From assembly GCA_964595205.1 (NCBI GenBank), contig CAZQOQ010000003.1, forward strand, positions 1 through 64,000: a stretch of DNA of 64,000 nucleotides, given 5' to 3'. Shown here piece by piece: positions 54,113-63,039 of the stretch. Under the pieces are notes generated by a model that was given only the letters and a program-made list of their open reading frames with translations, was not told where the DNA came from and made no database searches. The translations under genes were made by a program, and so were the position numbers. The stretch comes from JADKIH01 sp964595205 (GTDB taxonomy: Bacteria; Bacteroidota; Bacteroidia; AKYH767-A; 2013-40CM-41-45). Every line of letters begins with the position of its first letter. Within the stretch, counting starts at the first letter, position 1.

Positions 54113-55361
54113 TGCTAATAATGAAGTTCTGATGCAACAAAATAAGCCTGAATTAACTAAAAAGATTGACAAAAAAGTGTTTAAAAAGATGGCCGTTGCA
54201 AAGATCTTTATTGTTGAAGATGATCAGTTCCTGGGCAACCTGATAAAGAGAACCCTTGAGAAGCTCGACAATACAGATGTTACTCATTTTCTTACCCCCG
54301 AGGAATGCCTGAAGAATTTACATCAGAATCCTGATATCGTTTCCATTGATTATAACCTGCCGGGAATGAATGGTGTTGAGTTGCTTGAGAAGATCAGGAA
54401 TTATAATGATTCGATTCAATGCATCATGGTATCGGGACAAGAAAAACTGGATGTGGTAATTGACACCTACAGGAAGGGTGTCGTCAATTACATTATCAAG
54501 GACGACAATGCACTTGTAAACCTTGAAAATTCAGTGAAACTGTTGTCGAAAAACGTACATCTGCGCCAGGAAAATGAAAATCTCAAGGACCTCGTAATCG
54601 ACAGGAACAAATACACCAACATACTTGGAAACAGCGGGCCAGTGCTGAAAGTGCTGCGGATGATACAGAAAGTTGAAAAGAGCAACATCATGGTACTGGT
54701 TACCGGTCAAAGCGGAACGGGAAAAGAACTGGTGGCGAAAGCCATTCATTATAATTCACAACGTGCGAAAAAACCCTTCGTAACGGTCAACATGGGCGCC
54801 ATCCCCGATGACCTGATCGAGAGTGAATTATTCGGTCACGAAAAAGGTGCTTTTACAGATGCGCGCGACCGCCGTATCGGCAAATTCGAGGAAGCCAACG
54901 AAGGAACTGTATTTCTCGACGAGATAGGCGAAATGGATCTTATGATGCAGACAAAACTTCTGAGAGTGCTCCAGGAAAAAGAAGTCACGCGCATAGGTTC
55001 AAACAAAGCGATTAAACTTGATGTGCGGGTAATTGCCGCCACTAACAGGAATCTCGTTAACGAAGTAAAAGAAGGCCGGTTCCGTGAGGATCTTTTCTAC
55101 CGACTACAGGGATTTCTGATCCATCTTCCACCCTTGTTTGAAAGAGGTGATGATGTGGTGCTGCTTTCAAAGAGTTTCCTGAACGATTTCTGCAGGGAAA
55201 ACAAAATGCCCGCCATTGCTCTAAGCAAAGAAGCGGTTAAATTTTTAATGGATTACAAATGGCCCGGCAACGTACGCGAACTGAAGGCTGTTATCGAACG
55301 TGCCGCAATCATGTCGGAGAACAACACCATTACTCCCGCCGACCTGGTATTTGCAAATTAA
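54108..55361 (+). CDS. NtrC-like response regulator (REC + sigma-54 AAA+) without a DNA-binding domain
   Basis: 417 residues from the first ATG; starts at 54132 and 54189 (MAVAKIFIVEDD) are also possible and the last matches family length best. Receiver (about 32-148, phospho-Asp81 in SIDYNLPG), coiled linker, then AAA+ with Walker A GQSGTGKE (200-207), GAFTDA in place of GAFTGA (247-252) and Walker B VFLDEIGE (268-275). The protein stops right after the AAA+ lid (AAIMSENNTITPADLVFAN). The usual Fis-type helix-turn-helix of about 45 residues is absent and there is no frameshifted remainder before the next gene. It may act from solution or with a partner. Confidence 0.88.
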   Translation: MYANNEVLMQQNKPELTKKIDKKVFKKMAVAKIFIVEDDQFLGNLIKRTLEKLDNTDVTHFLTPEECLKNLHQNPDIVSIDYNLPGMNGVELLEKIRNYNDSIQCIMVSGQEKLDVVIDTYRKGVVNYIIKDDNALVNLENSVKLLSKNVHLRQENENLKDLVIDRNKYTNILGNSGPVLKVLRMIQKVEKSNIMVLVTGQSGTGKELVAKAIHYNSQRAKKPFVTVNMGAIPDDLIESELFGHEKGAFTDARDRRIGKFEEANEGTVFLDEIGEMDLMMQTKLLRVLQEKEVTRIGSNKAIKLDVRVIAATNRNLVNEVKEGRFREDLFYRLQGFLIHLPPLFERGDDVVLLSKSFLNDFCRENKMPAIALSKEAVKFLMDYKWPGNVRELKAVIERAAIMSENNTITPADLVFAN

Positions 55362-55702
55362 TACCCGGAATTCCGGATTTCTTTCTTCGATACCTGCTAC
55401 TGTTTATTCCCGCCCCATTTTTTTACCGGTAAAATCCTGATGACATTTCATTGCTTTATTAATATGCATTCATATCTTTTTGATTCAATTGGAATTTTTT
55501 CAAACAATATCTTCAATTCAAAGCATACTCCATGCTGCCATTATGAAGTAATTTTTCGATGAATACAGGATATTCGAAGAAAACAACCTTCTAAAATCGT
55601 ATTTTCTTACAACTGTAATTTCAGAATGGCATTCAATCAGGCACAGCCTCCTTTTCTTCGTATTATATAGGATAATATCAGGATGAAATTATCAGACATT
55701 CA
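55362..55702. other. 341-bp AT-rich non-coding stretch
   Basis: Between the regulator and the small membrane protein gene. There is a short hairpin-like TTACCGGTAA (55424-55433). I see no clear TAnnTTTG box, no tandem array and no coding pattern. A TGGCA-N10-GGCAC-like string near 55626 has the wrong spacing for a sigma-54 promoter. Confidence 0.5.
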
Positions 55703-56026
55703 ATGAGAAAAAATCAACATAAAAATATTAACCTCCGGTTGCGTCCCCGAATGCAGGTCAGGCAACGATTTGGCTTGAGGCTGGTCACGATTATTGGTTT
55801 TTTCGGAACAGCGGTTATCATTTTTTTTGTTTCAGTAATCAACCTGACAACTACTGAGAAAATAAAAGCTACCGGCATTGAAATCTCCACAGTTAAAGAA
55901 CAGGTCTTTGTCAACGATAAATCGATAGACGCGCCAATCATCAACATTCAGCAAAAGACAAGTCCGAATACCATACTCATTCAGCCAATTAAAGAAATCC
56001 CGGCATCAACTTCTCCGAATGAATAA
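55703..56026 (+). CDS. Small single-pass membrane protein preceding a T9SS cargo gene
   Basis: 107 residues: a strongly basic N-terminus (about 1-25, RLRPRMQVRQRFG), one membrane helix (about 28-48), and a periplasmic tail of about 58 residues without a known domain. Its 3' end overlaps the next gene by 8 bp, so translation is coupled. The protein at 59453 starts with the same layout (basic stretch then one helix) but continues into a large extracellular chain. Function unknown; a membrane partner for the cargo is a guess. Confidence 0.6.
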   Translation: MRKNQHKNINLRLRPRMQVRQRFGLRLVTIIGFFGTAVIIFFVSVINLTTTEKIKATGIEISTVKEQVFVNDKSIDAPIINIQQKTSPNTILIQPIKEIPASTSPNE

Positions 56027-59000
56027 CCAGTTTTACACATATCAGAAATTTGAAGCTGCGAACCGGAATCGGGTCAACGGATGGTTAATCCTTTTGATAC
56101 TCGTATTGCTTGAACTTGTTTGTTCCCCACACGTTATCGCTCTCACCCGCTCAAGCATCAAATCCGGTAACTGGAATAATGCCACATGCTGGTCTCCTGC
56201 AGGCATTCCTGCGTCGAATGACGACGTTATTGTTTCAGTGAATCACATGATCATCTTCAATTCGAACTGCCAGGTAAAAAACCTCACAGTGAATGCGGGA
56301 GGTAAAATAAAATGCACGGCCAATAAATCTTTAAAAATTTCCGGCAACATGACCGTTAACGGAACCTTCGACATGAACGGCAGCGACGTTTCTTTTCTGA
56401 ATCAGGGTTCATCGTTTAATCTTGGCCCGAACTCGACGTTTACCTGGGCACCATCGACGAATACATCTTCCGGAGCCTCGTTGTTTTTAAACGGCGTGGA
56501 AAATTTCAATACATCCAGTACAATCGTAATCAGTAAATGGTACGACTACACCGTTCCGCTTGGAGAAGTAGTTACCGGTAATTTCGGAAACGTGGTTATC
56601 AATACGCCCGGAGGAAATAATTCCGTCGTAGAATGGAATCAGAAAAATTATTTCGAAGAACACCGAATCGAAGGTACCCTTACCATAGACTGCGGCTGGG
56701 TTACACTCGATAAGTCCGGCTCTGTTTCAACGACTACTATTGGGAAGATCATTCTCGCCTCGATAAACTCCACGTTCATCGCTCACAACGGCACACATCC
56801 TTCTGCCTTTTCCCTGTACACGACTTCTGTCACGAATAACGGCGGAAGATTCTACGGGTTGAACGACGGCAATGGAAACATCAACCTGCTTGTGAGTGGC
56901 GATTTCATCAATTCGGGAAATGTAAAGATCATCAATAACTCGGGTGTCAGCGGCGTTTCAAACGGTAATGCATTTGTTCGAGTAGACGGCGACTTCATAC
57001 AGACAGCCGGCGATACAAGGATGATCTATAATTTATCGACTACAAATTCCGGAGTCTTTACTGCGGCATTCAATAATCTTATATTGTCCGGCGGCATCTT
57101 CATGGGACAAAATGCCTGTCATACCGGCGGAAGGCTGAACCTGCTAAACATTACAAAAGATTTTACGGTTAATTTCCAGGAAGCCACCGATAAATTCAGA
57201 GGCACCGGTCTTTCTTCCATCGGGCAGTATGTGAATAATGCGGGGCTGGCAATTAATGTAGGACGCAATTTATCGATCAACGGAATCAGCCAGGCGGAGT
57301 TTACCTCTTCGGCTTCATCAGGAGATGAACTTATTAATGTGAATGGCGAAGCAACTATTAGCGGCTGCACCACCAATTTCAATTTCGGAACGCCAAACAC
57401 GGCTCATTCTGCTGAATTCAACGTAACAGGAAACCTTAATATGAATGGCGGGACTTTTTGTCTCTCGGGTAATAATGGGACAATCAAATCAAGGCTCAGC
57501 CGTAATCTCAACATGAACGGCGGCACACTCATTCTGAAAGGTAACAAAGGCAAAGCCTTGCTGACAGTAAATGGAAATTTTGATCAACGCGGAGGAACTG
57601 TTATTCATCATTCAAACAATACCGTACCGACATCGGATGAGATAACGATTCTTGTCAATGGCAACTTCAAACAAAGCGGAGGCATACTGAATTTTGACGA
57701 TAACACGACAGGCGTGTGTCATATTTTATCTCTTGCCGGCGACTCATGTCAATTCGGTGGAGACGGAAAAATCACAAGCACCAATAACGGTTCTTCCGGG
57801 TCGCCCGGCATGATAAACTATGAAAAGTCCGGAATCACAGCGATTCAAAGATCCGGAAACAACCACCAGATCGATAATGTCTGTCAAACCATTATGCCGG
57901 CATGCGAAGTCGTAGTAAAATCCGGAAACATAATGATCTCATCTTTTTCATCACAGGTTCAGGGCTTCATTGTATCGAAAGGCGGAAAGCTCACAATTAC
58001 AAATAACAGTTCACTCGTTTCGAACAACGTAAAACCGAATTGTTCTGTCTTCGTCGATTCATCGGCGGTTGTCTCCGTCTCCTCTGAAAAGGGTCTTGCC
58101 GGATCGCCGCAAGCTGCATTCTCATCAGGCGTAAACTATTCGTTACACGCTTTCAGTATTGTTGAATATAAGGGACAGAAATCTGCAAACATAACAGGGC
58201 AATCAGAAACGCCCCAGGTCGAAGCAAAGAAATACGGCATTTTACGGATAAACATTTCAGCGCCTTCGGCGGAGCTGAAACTCAATGAAGATGTGAATGT
58301 GAGGACAAAGATAGAACTCATCGAAGGAAAAATCAGGCTGAACAATCATACTTTGACTATTGAAAACGGAAACAGGGAAGCGGTTACGCGGAAAAACGGT
58401 TTCATAGAAAGCAGTTTTGAATCATCCACATCTGAGAGTAAGATTTGCTGGAAAAAAATTTCAACCGGAAAGCATGAATTCCCATTCGGCAGATCTTCTG
58501 AACTGTATCTCCCACTGATTTATGACGTCATCTCCGGGTCAGGCAAAGACGTTTGGGCATCTACGCGCAGAATGGAAAAAGCAAATTCAGCTTCGGGATC
58601 CGGGTTTTCAACCCTTTCTGCGGCGCTTATAGAAGCCAATGCAGTTGAACGATGGTGGACTGTCGCCTCAAATGGTATTAATGCGGACATCACGTTCACA
58701 TTCTGTACGGATGAGAATAATAAAGGCTCATCGGATCTCAGTGCATTGCAATGGACCGGCACTACGTGGACCAGGCAGGTACCGGCCTTTAAAAATGACA
58801 ATGCAAAGACGACTTCACTTACCCTGAAGAATATTTCGAACAGTTCCGACTTTGTTATCGTCAATGAAGAAAATAACGAACCGTTTGAATTGAAACTCTT
58901 CGATGCGAAAAAGAATGAAAGAGAAGTTCTGTTGAGCTGGGAAGCAATCAATGAATCAGATAATTCAGTCTATACAATCGAAAAGAGTCAGGATGGAGTG

Positions 59001-59441
59001 AATTTTTTCGAGATCGGTCAGAAAGACGAAAACATCAGCTTTAATAATTTATCGAGTTATAATTTCTCTGATAAAGAACTGCCAGAAAGTGTTTCATACT
59101 ACCGCCTCAGGTATGTAAACAACCAGAGAACATCATACTCTTCGATCAAAACCGTGCGATCAACGGATGATTACAGAGGCGGCCCAGTGAAGATTAATTC
59201 GGTGAATCCAAATCCATTCAGTTCAGAGATTAAAATTGACTATACAGTTATTGACGAGCGGACGATGATCGAGGTCTTCGATGCCAATGGCAGACAGGTA
59301 CTGGACAAACCTCTGGAAGTTTCGGGCGGCGAGAATGGAACAGCCACTTTAAACCTGGACTTTTTAACCAAAGGAATATATTTCATTACCATCATCAATA
59401 ATGGTAAGAAAGATACAATGAAAATTATCAAGAACGAATAA
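56019..59441 (+). CDS. Large T9SS-secreted beta-helix-like surface protein
   Basis: 1140 residues. The N-terminal signal is late (helix about 23-42 after a basic stretch). The passenger opens with the G8-like/cell-surface pattern SGNWNNATCWSPAGIPASND followed by many short repeats (LTVNAGGKIKC, MTVNGTFDMNG, LNMNGGTFCLSG, LNMNGGTLILKG, GNFKQSGG) that predict a right-handed parallel beta-helix (about 50-700). A fibronectin-like domain (about 960-1050) precedes a type A C-terminal sorting domain (NPNPFSSEIKIDY to KGIYFITIINNGKK). Adhesin or matrix protein is likely; there is no enzyme motif. It is coupled to the small protein upstream and lies 11 bp before the next cargo gene. Confidence 0.85.
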   Translation: MNNQFYTYQKFEAANRNRVNGWLILLILVLLELVCSPHVIALTRSSIKSGNWNNATCWSPAGIPASNDDVIVSVNHMIIFNSNCQVKNLTVNAGGKIKCTANKSLKISGNMTVNGTFDMNGSDVSFLNQGSSFNLGPNSTFTWAPSTNTSSGASLFLNGVENFNTSSTIVISKWYDYTVPLGEVVTGNFGNVVINTPGGNNSVVEWNQKNYFEEHRIEGTLTIDCGWVTLDKSGSVSTTTIGKIILASINSTFIAHNGTHPSAFSLYTTSVTNNGGRFYGLNDGNGNINLLVSGDFINSGNVKIINNSGVSGVSNGNAFVRVDGDFIQTAGDTRMIYNLSTTNSGVFTAAFNNLILSGGIFMGQNACHTGGRLNLLNITKDFTVNFQEATDKFRGTGLSSIGQYVNNAGLAINVGRNLSINGISQAEFTSSASSGDELINVNGEATISGCTTNFNFGTPNTAHSAEFNVTGNLNMNGGTFCLSGNNGTIKSRLSRNLNMNGGTLILKGNKGKALLTVNGNFDQRGGTVIHHSNNTVPTSDEITILVNGNFKQSGGILNFDDNTTGVCHILSLAGDSCQFGGDGKITSTNNGSSGSPGMINYEKSGITAIQRSGNNHQIDNVCQTIMPACEVVVKSGNIMISSFSSQVQGFIVSKGGKLTITNNSSLVSNNVKPNCSVFVDSSAVVSVSSEKGLAGSPQAAFSSGVNYSLHAFSIVEYKGQKSANITGQSETPQVEAKKYGILRINISAPSAELKLNEDVNVRTKIELIEGKIRLNNHTLTIENGNREAVTRKNGFIESSFESSTSESKICWKKISTGKHEFPFGRSSELYLPLIYDVISGSGKDVWASTRRMEKANSASGSGFSTLSAALIEANAVERWWTVASNGINADITFTFCTDENNKGSSDLSALQWTGTTWTRQVPAFKNDNAKTTSLTLKNISNSSDFVIVNEENNEPFELKLFDAKKNEREVLLSWEAINESDNSVYTIEKSQDGVNFFEIGQKDENISFNNLSSYNFSDKELPESVSYYRLRYVNNQRTSYSSIKTVRSTDDYRGGPVKINSVNPNPFSSEIKIDYTVIDERTMIEVFDANGRQVLDKPLEVSGGENGTATLNLDFLTKGIYFITIINNGKKDTMKIIKNE

Positions 59442-59452
59442 CATACTTAACA

Positions 59453-60802
59453 ATGAGAAAAAAAATACAGCAGGGAAACAGGCAAAAACACAGGGTAAGG
59501 ACCCGGATGATCATGCTATGTACGGTGTTTACACTGATGATGACTGTGACTGCAGGCATCCTCGTGTTCCTGAACCTGAATAATCTCAGCAAGACAAAAG
59601 CGTCCGGTACAGGACAGGAAGGCGGCGGTAATGATATCAATAAAGGCGAGATCATTTGCGAATATACATGGGATAATAATCCGGTAACGACGGCGACCTT
59701 AGGTCCTGATGCTATAAAAGCCGGAAAAGACGCTCATGCAATGCAGGGAGGCCGCGGATCCACTTTTGGATTATCGCCGGGAGGAGATGGCAAGGATATC
59801 AATCTCGAGATCAAGCCTTCGGAAATATTTAAACTCGACGGCATAGATATCAGCATCGACTTCCGCAGGAGTGAAGAGAGCGGCGACTTCTTCACCCGGG
59901 GAAACGGTTTTAATTTCGGCATGGACGATGGATTTCTCACGATCAAATTTACTGTCGAAAACAAGATGGGAAGACAGGAGACGATCAGCGAAATCACACA
60001 GTATGAAATTCCGATGGATCCGGTGTTCAGGAATTACAGGTTTATCTACTCGCCCGTAACAGGAAAGGCAGAAATGTTTGTGAATAACCTGATCGTGTGG
60101 CAAAGGGAAGTTGAGAAGAATACGCCGCTGTCGTGGAACAGCCAGTCCCCCATAATTATAGGCAGAAACATGAATGGTGGCGGAATTGACCGCGCAATAC
60201 TTGATAATTTCGTTGTACGCAATACGGCATCCGTGATGCCACTTGCAGAATCGTTGTTGAATTTCATGCTTGAAGCCAAGGAAGGCGTTGTAAAAATTCA
60301 CTGGTCAACTTCGGCCAATGAAAAGGTTGACAATTTTACAATCGAACGCTCGACAAACGGAAGTAACTTCATTAATCTCGCGAAGATCCAGGCAAGGGCC
60401 GAAAACACTGACGAAGTAGAATACACTTATTCCGATCAGTCGAGAGTGAACTCGCCGATTGTATATTATCGCTTACGACAGACTTTCAAGAATGGAAAAT
60501 TCGTCACGCATCCATTATCGGCTATCAGGTTCAGATCTGATAAGGGCTTTGCAATAGAAAACATAAACCCGGTACCATTTAAGAAGTCGTGCGACATTTC
60601 TTACTTTCTTCCAAAATCAGGAAGAGTTTGGCTACAGATCCTTAACGAAAACGGAACCATCGTAAACACCGAAAGTTTCGAAGCGCCACAGGGTAAAAAC
60701 GTACATGTATTTAAAGATGAGAAAAATCTTGATTCGGGAACGTACACGCTGTCGTTGATTTTTGATAATATGAAGGTGTCGTCGAAGCTGATAAAATTGT
60801 AG
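59453..60802 (+). CDS. T9SS surface protein with LamG-like domain
   Basis: 449 residues: basic N-terminus and one helix (about 17-45), a LamG-like beta-sandwich (about 65-255: IDISIDFRRSEESGDFF, RFIYSPVTGKAEMFVNNLIVW, ILDNFVVRN), a fibronectin-like segment (FTIERSTNGSNF), and a C-terminal domain of type IX kind (NINPVPFKKSCDISYF to SGTYTLSLIFDN). The last codons and the stop lie in a 41-bp sequence repeated at 63076-63116, where the downstream insertion ends. Forms an operon with the gene at 56019. Confidence 0.82.
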   Translation: MRKKIQQGNRQKHRVRTRMIMLCTVFTLMMTVTAGILVFLNLNNLSKTKASGTGQEGGGNDINKGEIICEYTWDNNPVTTATLGPDAIKAGKDAHAMQGGRGSTFGLSPGGDGKDINLEIKPSEIFKLDGIDISIDFRRSEESGDFFTRGNGFNFGMDDGFLTIKFTVENKMGRQETISEITQYEIPMDPVFRNYRFIYSPVTGKAEMFVNNLIVWQREVEKNTPLSWNSQSPIIIGRNMNGGGIDRAILDNFVVRNTASVMPLAESLLNFMLEAKEGVVKIHWSTSANEKVDNFTIERSTNGSNFINLAKIQARAENTDEVEYTYSDQSRVNSPIVYYRLRQTFKNGKFVTHPLSAIRFRSDKGFAIENINPVPFKKSCDISYFLPKSGRVWLQILNENGTIVNTESFEAPQGKNVHVFKDEKNLDSGTYTLSLIFDNMKVSSKLIKL

Positions 60803-60817
60803 TCGGTCCGAGCTAAA
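60777..60817 (+). repeat. 41-bp direct repeat, copy 1 (left edge of insertion)
   Basis: Starts TGTCGTCGAAGCTGAT and ends GGTCCGAGCTAAA. It includes the last residues and TAG stop of the T9SS gene. 40 of 41 bases match copy 2 at 63076-63116 (one A/G difference). Confidence 0.95.
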
Positions 60818-60937
60818 GCCTTCATTTCAATTAAAACATTTATCTTTCATACAACATAAGATAATTCAGGACACACTTCCTTCGAACGGGAAGTTTAATT
60901 GATTTAAAATAATTTTTAACAACTCTTCAAACATTTA

Positions 60938-61405
60938 TTACAAATAGAGTTTTAATCTTTTTATATATTTTCTTGAAGACTTGTTTTTTAAATTATTGAT
61001 TAAAAATTTAATAATATTTTTTAACAACTTGTGGTTCTCAGTTCGCTTTTCGGGTGATTGAAAATAAATAGCTGTTTTATTAAAATTAAATATATAAGTA
61101 CCTTTTACTAAAATTCCATCAAATCCAATGTCGGAATTAGTGAAGGATTGACTAGAATTTAATAAATTCTGTAAATAATCAAATTTAGATTTTAAAACAA
61201 TATTTTCCTCATAATATTTAATTCTTGTAGTATCTTTAAAATCATATATGATCAATTTAATATAACAAGAGTCATTAATAATATCTACTGCTATTTTACT
61301 TTGATCATGAAAAGCTGGCGACAAAATTAGTCCTAAATTTTGAGAATATATTATTTCATAATTATAAAAGTTAAAAAGAAAAAAACAAATGATAATTTTA
61401 TTCAT
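60938..61405 (-). CDS. AT-rich small secreted protein of unknown function
   Basis: 155 residues: a signal peptide (about 1-21, ending IIYSQ) and a mature part rich in Asn, Lys, Ile and Tyr with no recognised domain. Base composition differs from the flanking genes and matches the insertion. It could be a cargo gene of the insertion or a foreign ORF. A real start and signal peptide are visible, but expression is uncertain. Confidence 0.5.
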   Translation of the reverse strand: MNKIIICFFLFNFYNYEIIYSQNLGLILSPAFHDQSKIAVDIINDSCYIKLIIYDFKDTTRIKYYEENIVLKSKFDYLQNLLNSSQSFTNSDIGFDGILVKGTYIFNFNKTAIYFQSPEKRTENHKLLKNIIKFLINNLKNKSSRKYIKRLKLYL

Positions 61406-61414
61406 TTTCTACCG

Positions 61415-61450
61415 TCCCGCTTGACGGATTCTTTGAGCGTCGGCCTTTTG
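61415..61450 (-). repeat. REP-like inverted repeat, left copy
   Basis: 36 bp; its reverse complement matches 33 of 36 bases at 63040-63075, with the first 21 identical (starting CAAAAGGCCGACGCTC). The two copies flank the RAYT remnant and the IS200-like element in inverted orientation. Confidence 0.9.
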
Positions 61451-61643
61451 AGTGAGAGGGGATTCCGCCGTACACAGTACTTCAGTTTTAATCGAGTATA
61501 CATTTATCCTTAGAACAACACCTTCATTAGATTTCCTCAAATTGCAAGTTAATACATAACTAATAAAGTTCACAGAAAACCCCATTATATTATCTAACTT
61601 AAATTGGTTGTAAAACCAGGACTTTTCATGGGATATTTGCAAA

Positions 61644-62146
61644 ATGCCTCATGCCTTCCAAATCCATAAACAAGAAAGTGCCTATTTCATAACATTAACC
61701 ACTGTCAAAGCAAAGAATTCTGATCTGAGTAAGATTATGCGGGATTTTAAAAAATTTACAAGCGGGACTTTAATTAATGAAATTCGGTTTTGTCAAGAAA
61801 GCAGAAAATCGTGCCAGCCTGCCGAAATTTAATGCAGGCAGGGTTACTGAAAATATTTGAGGAAGGCGGCGAAAAGCAAACAATAAAATCTGCACATCAG
61901 CTATGGCAATATAATAGTCACGCAGAAGAAGTTTACAGTCCTAAGTTCACGCTTTCAAAGATCAAGTATATTCATAATAATCCCGTGGAGGAAGGCATTG
62001 TAGAATTTCCCGAACAGTATTATTACAGCAGCGTCCGGGATTATGCAGGTCTAAAAGGTCCGGTAAATGTGAGTCTTATAAATTTACACAATCTATATCC
62101 TGAGCGGTCAGGTTTTATGAATTTAATTTTGGGCATAAGGCGGTAA
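61644..62146 (+). pseudogene. Decayed RAYT (REP-associated tyrosine transposase)
   Basis: The first frame (61644-61832) starts like Bacteroidota RAYT proteins (FQIHKQESAYFITLTTV) but jumps directly to LSKIMRDFKKFTSGTL. The segment that should hold the HUH metal-binding motif and neighbouring strands, about 60-70 residues, is gone. The frame then shifts at a small palindrome (CCTGCC/GGCAGG, 61818-61842). The second frame continues to 62146 with the conserved HQLWQYNSHAEEVYSP and YIHNNPVEEGIV, where the catalytic Tyr lies. Such enzymes move REP sequences; this copy cannot be active. Confidence 0.88.
61818..61842. repeat. Small CCTGCC/GGCAGG palindrome inside the RAYT pseudogene
   Basis: 6-bp arms around a 13-nt loop, exactly at the reading-frame change of the RAYT gene. 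The sequence looks like an inserted REP-type hairpin. Confidence 0.7.
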
Positions 62147-62256
62147 TAATGAAAATTCAATTCACCAAACTTGACTTATCGAAGTATAATCTAACTATTT
62201 CCTATTTAAAGAAGTTTATTTTTTGCGACAAGTTGAGTTTTACAGCGCTGACGGGT

Positions 62257-62828
62257 AAAAACCTTATTACCTTAGTAACAATAATCAGCACCGAATACAC
62301 TTACCTTATTACCTTATTTAAAATATTTATTATGAAAATAGAATATAACAATCTATACACTCATTTTATTTTAATAACACAGCATCGAACTCCATGCATT
62401 CCAGAGTTGAATCGCGAACGAATCGAAAAATACATAACAGGCATTGTTAATAATAATGCTTCAAAACTCTATAGTATCTATGCAAATCCGGAGCATGTTC
62501 ACTTTCTGATTTCTCAAACACCAAAAATATCGGTTGAGAGCATAGCTTCAATTATTGCAGATAGCTCTGCTAAATTTATAAATGAAAATAAGCTGTGTGA
62601 AGGATGTTTTTGTTGGCAAGATTCTGCATCTGCATTTTCTGTATCAAAATCTGAGATTGATAAAGTGTGTAAGTATATTCTTAATCAGCCCGAGCACCAC
62701 AGGAAAAATACTTTTAAGGAAGAGTACGATGAATTAATCAGGTATTATCAAAGAGGAGTAAAATGGGAAATAAGGTAATAAGGTAGATTGTTGAGTAGGC
62801 CGTTTTTTACTAAGGTAATAAGGTTTTT
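62257..62828 (+). mobile_element. IS200-like unit with nested inverted repeats
   Basis: Outer perfect 22-bp inverted repeats lie at 62257-62278 and 62807-62828, inner perfect 18-bp ones at 62302-62319 and 62768-62785. All share the core ACCTTATTACCTTA. Each end therefore has two direct copies of the core, and the inner right copy covers the last codons and stop of the transposase. Classic IS200 ends carry short subterminal hairpins, so this layout is closer to REP/RAYT units. Confidence 0.8.
62332..62778 (+). CDS. IS200/IS605-family Y1 transposase (TnpA-like)
   Basis: 148 residues from the ATG at 62332. HUH motif HVHFLIS, catalytic Tyr in CKYILNQPEHHRK, and FCWQDSASAFSVSKSEID in place of the usual WQxGYGAFSVS. 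N-terminus YNNLYTHFILITQHRTPCIP is typical. Single-strand transposase that cuts and joins DNA via 5'-phosphotyrosine. The frame is open and motifs are present, so it may be active. An upstream in-frame ATG at 62149 would add 61 residues through the left inverted repeats and is rejected. Confidence 0.88.
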   Translation: MKIEYNNLYTHFILITQHRTPCIPELNRERIEKYITGIVNNNASKLYSIYANPEHVHFLISQTPKISVESIASIIADSSAKFINENKLCEGCFCWQDSASAFSVSKSEIDKVCKYILNQPEHHRKNTFKEEYDELIRYYQRGVKWEIR

Positions 62829-63008
62829 TGTTCCGAAAATAATCTAAAGAATATAATGATATTTCTAATTCAATGGTTATTAAATTCCAATTAAAAATAA
62901 ATTTCATCTATAAATTTACAAATCCTTGCCGTTCAAAGTATATATTAGTAGTATAATTAAAATCACCAGATGAAAAGAGGAATTTAAAATTGAAGTGTTG
63001 TATGAGGA

Positions 63009-63030
63009 GGATCCGATAGCTATCGGATCC
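63009..63030. repeat. Perfect 22-bp palindrome centred on GATAGCTATC
   Basis: Both arms start at GGATCC and meet at AGCT. It is flanked by GAGGA and CCTCC, giving a longer imperfect stem. Typical of a REP-like unit; 10 bp before the right REP copy. Confidence 0.85.
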
Positions 63031-63039
63031 CCTCCCGCA

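Noticed and set aside
55620..55645. Sigma-54 promoter (GG/GC pair) near the gene at 55703
   Set aside because: The GC falls one base off the required 10-bp spacing and the second half does not match TTGC.
61409..61642. 77-codon open frame on the minus strand before the RAYT remnant
   Set aside because: Its last 12 or so codons are the REP-like repeat and the rest shows no domain. The tail resembles spurious C-termini made by REP sequences.
62149..62331. Upstream start for the IS200-like transposase
   Set aside because: The 61 added residues run through the left inverted repeats and are not seen in the family; the ATG at 62332 gives the normal length.
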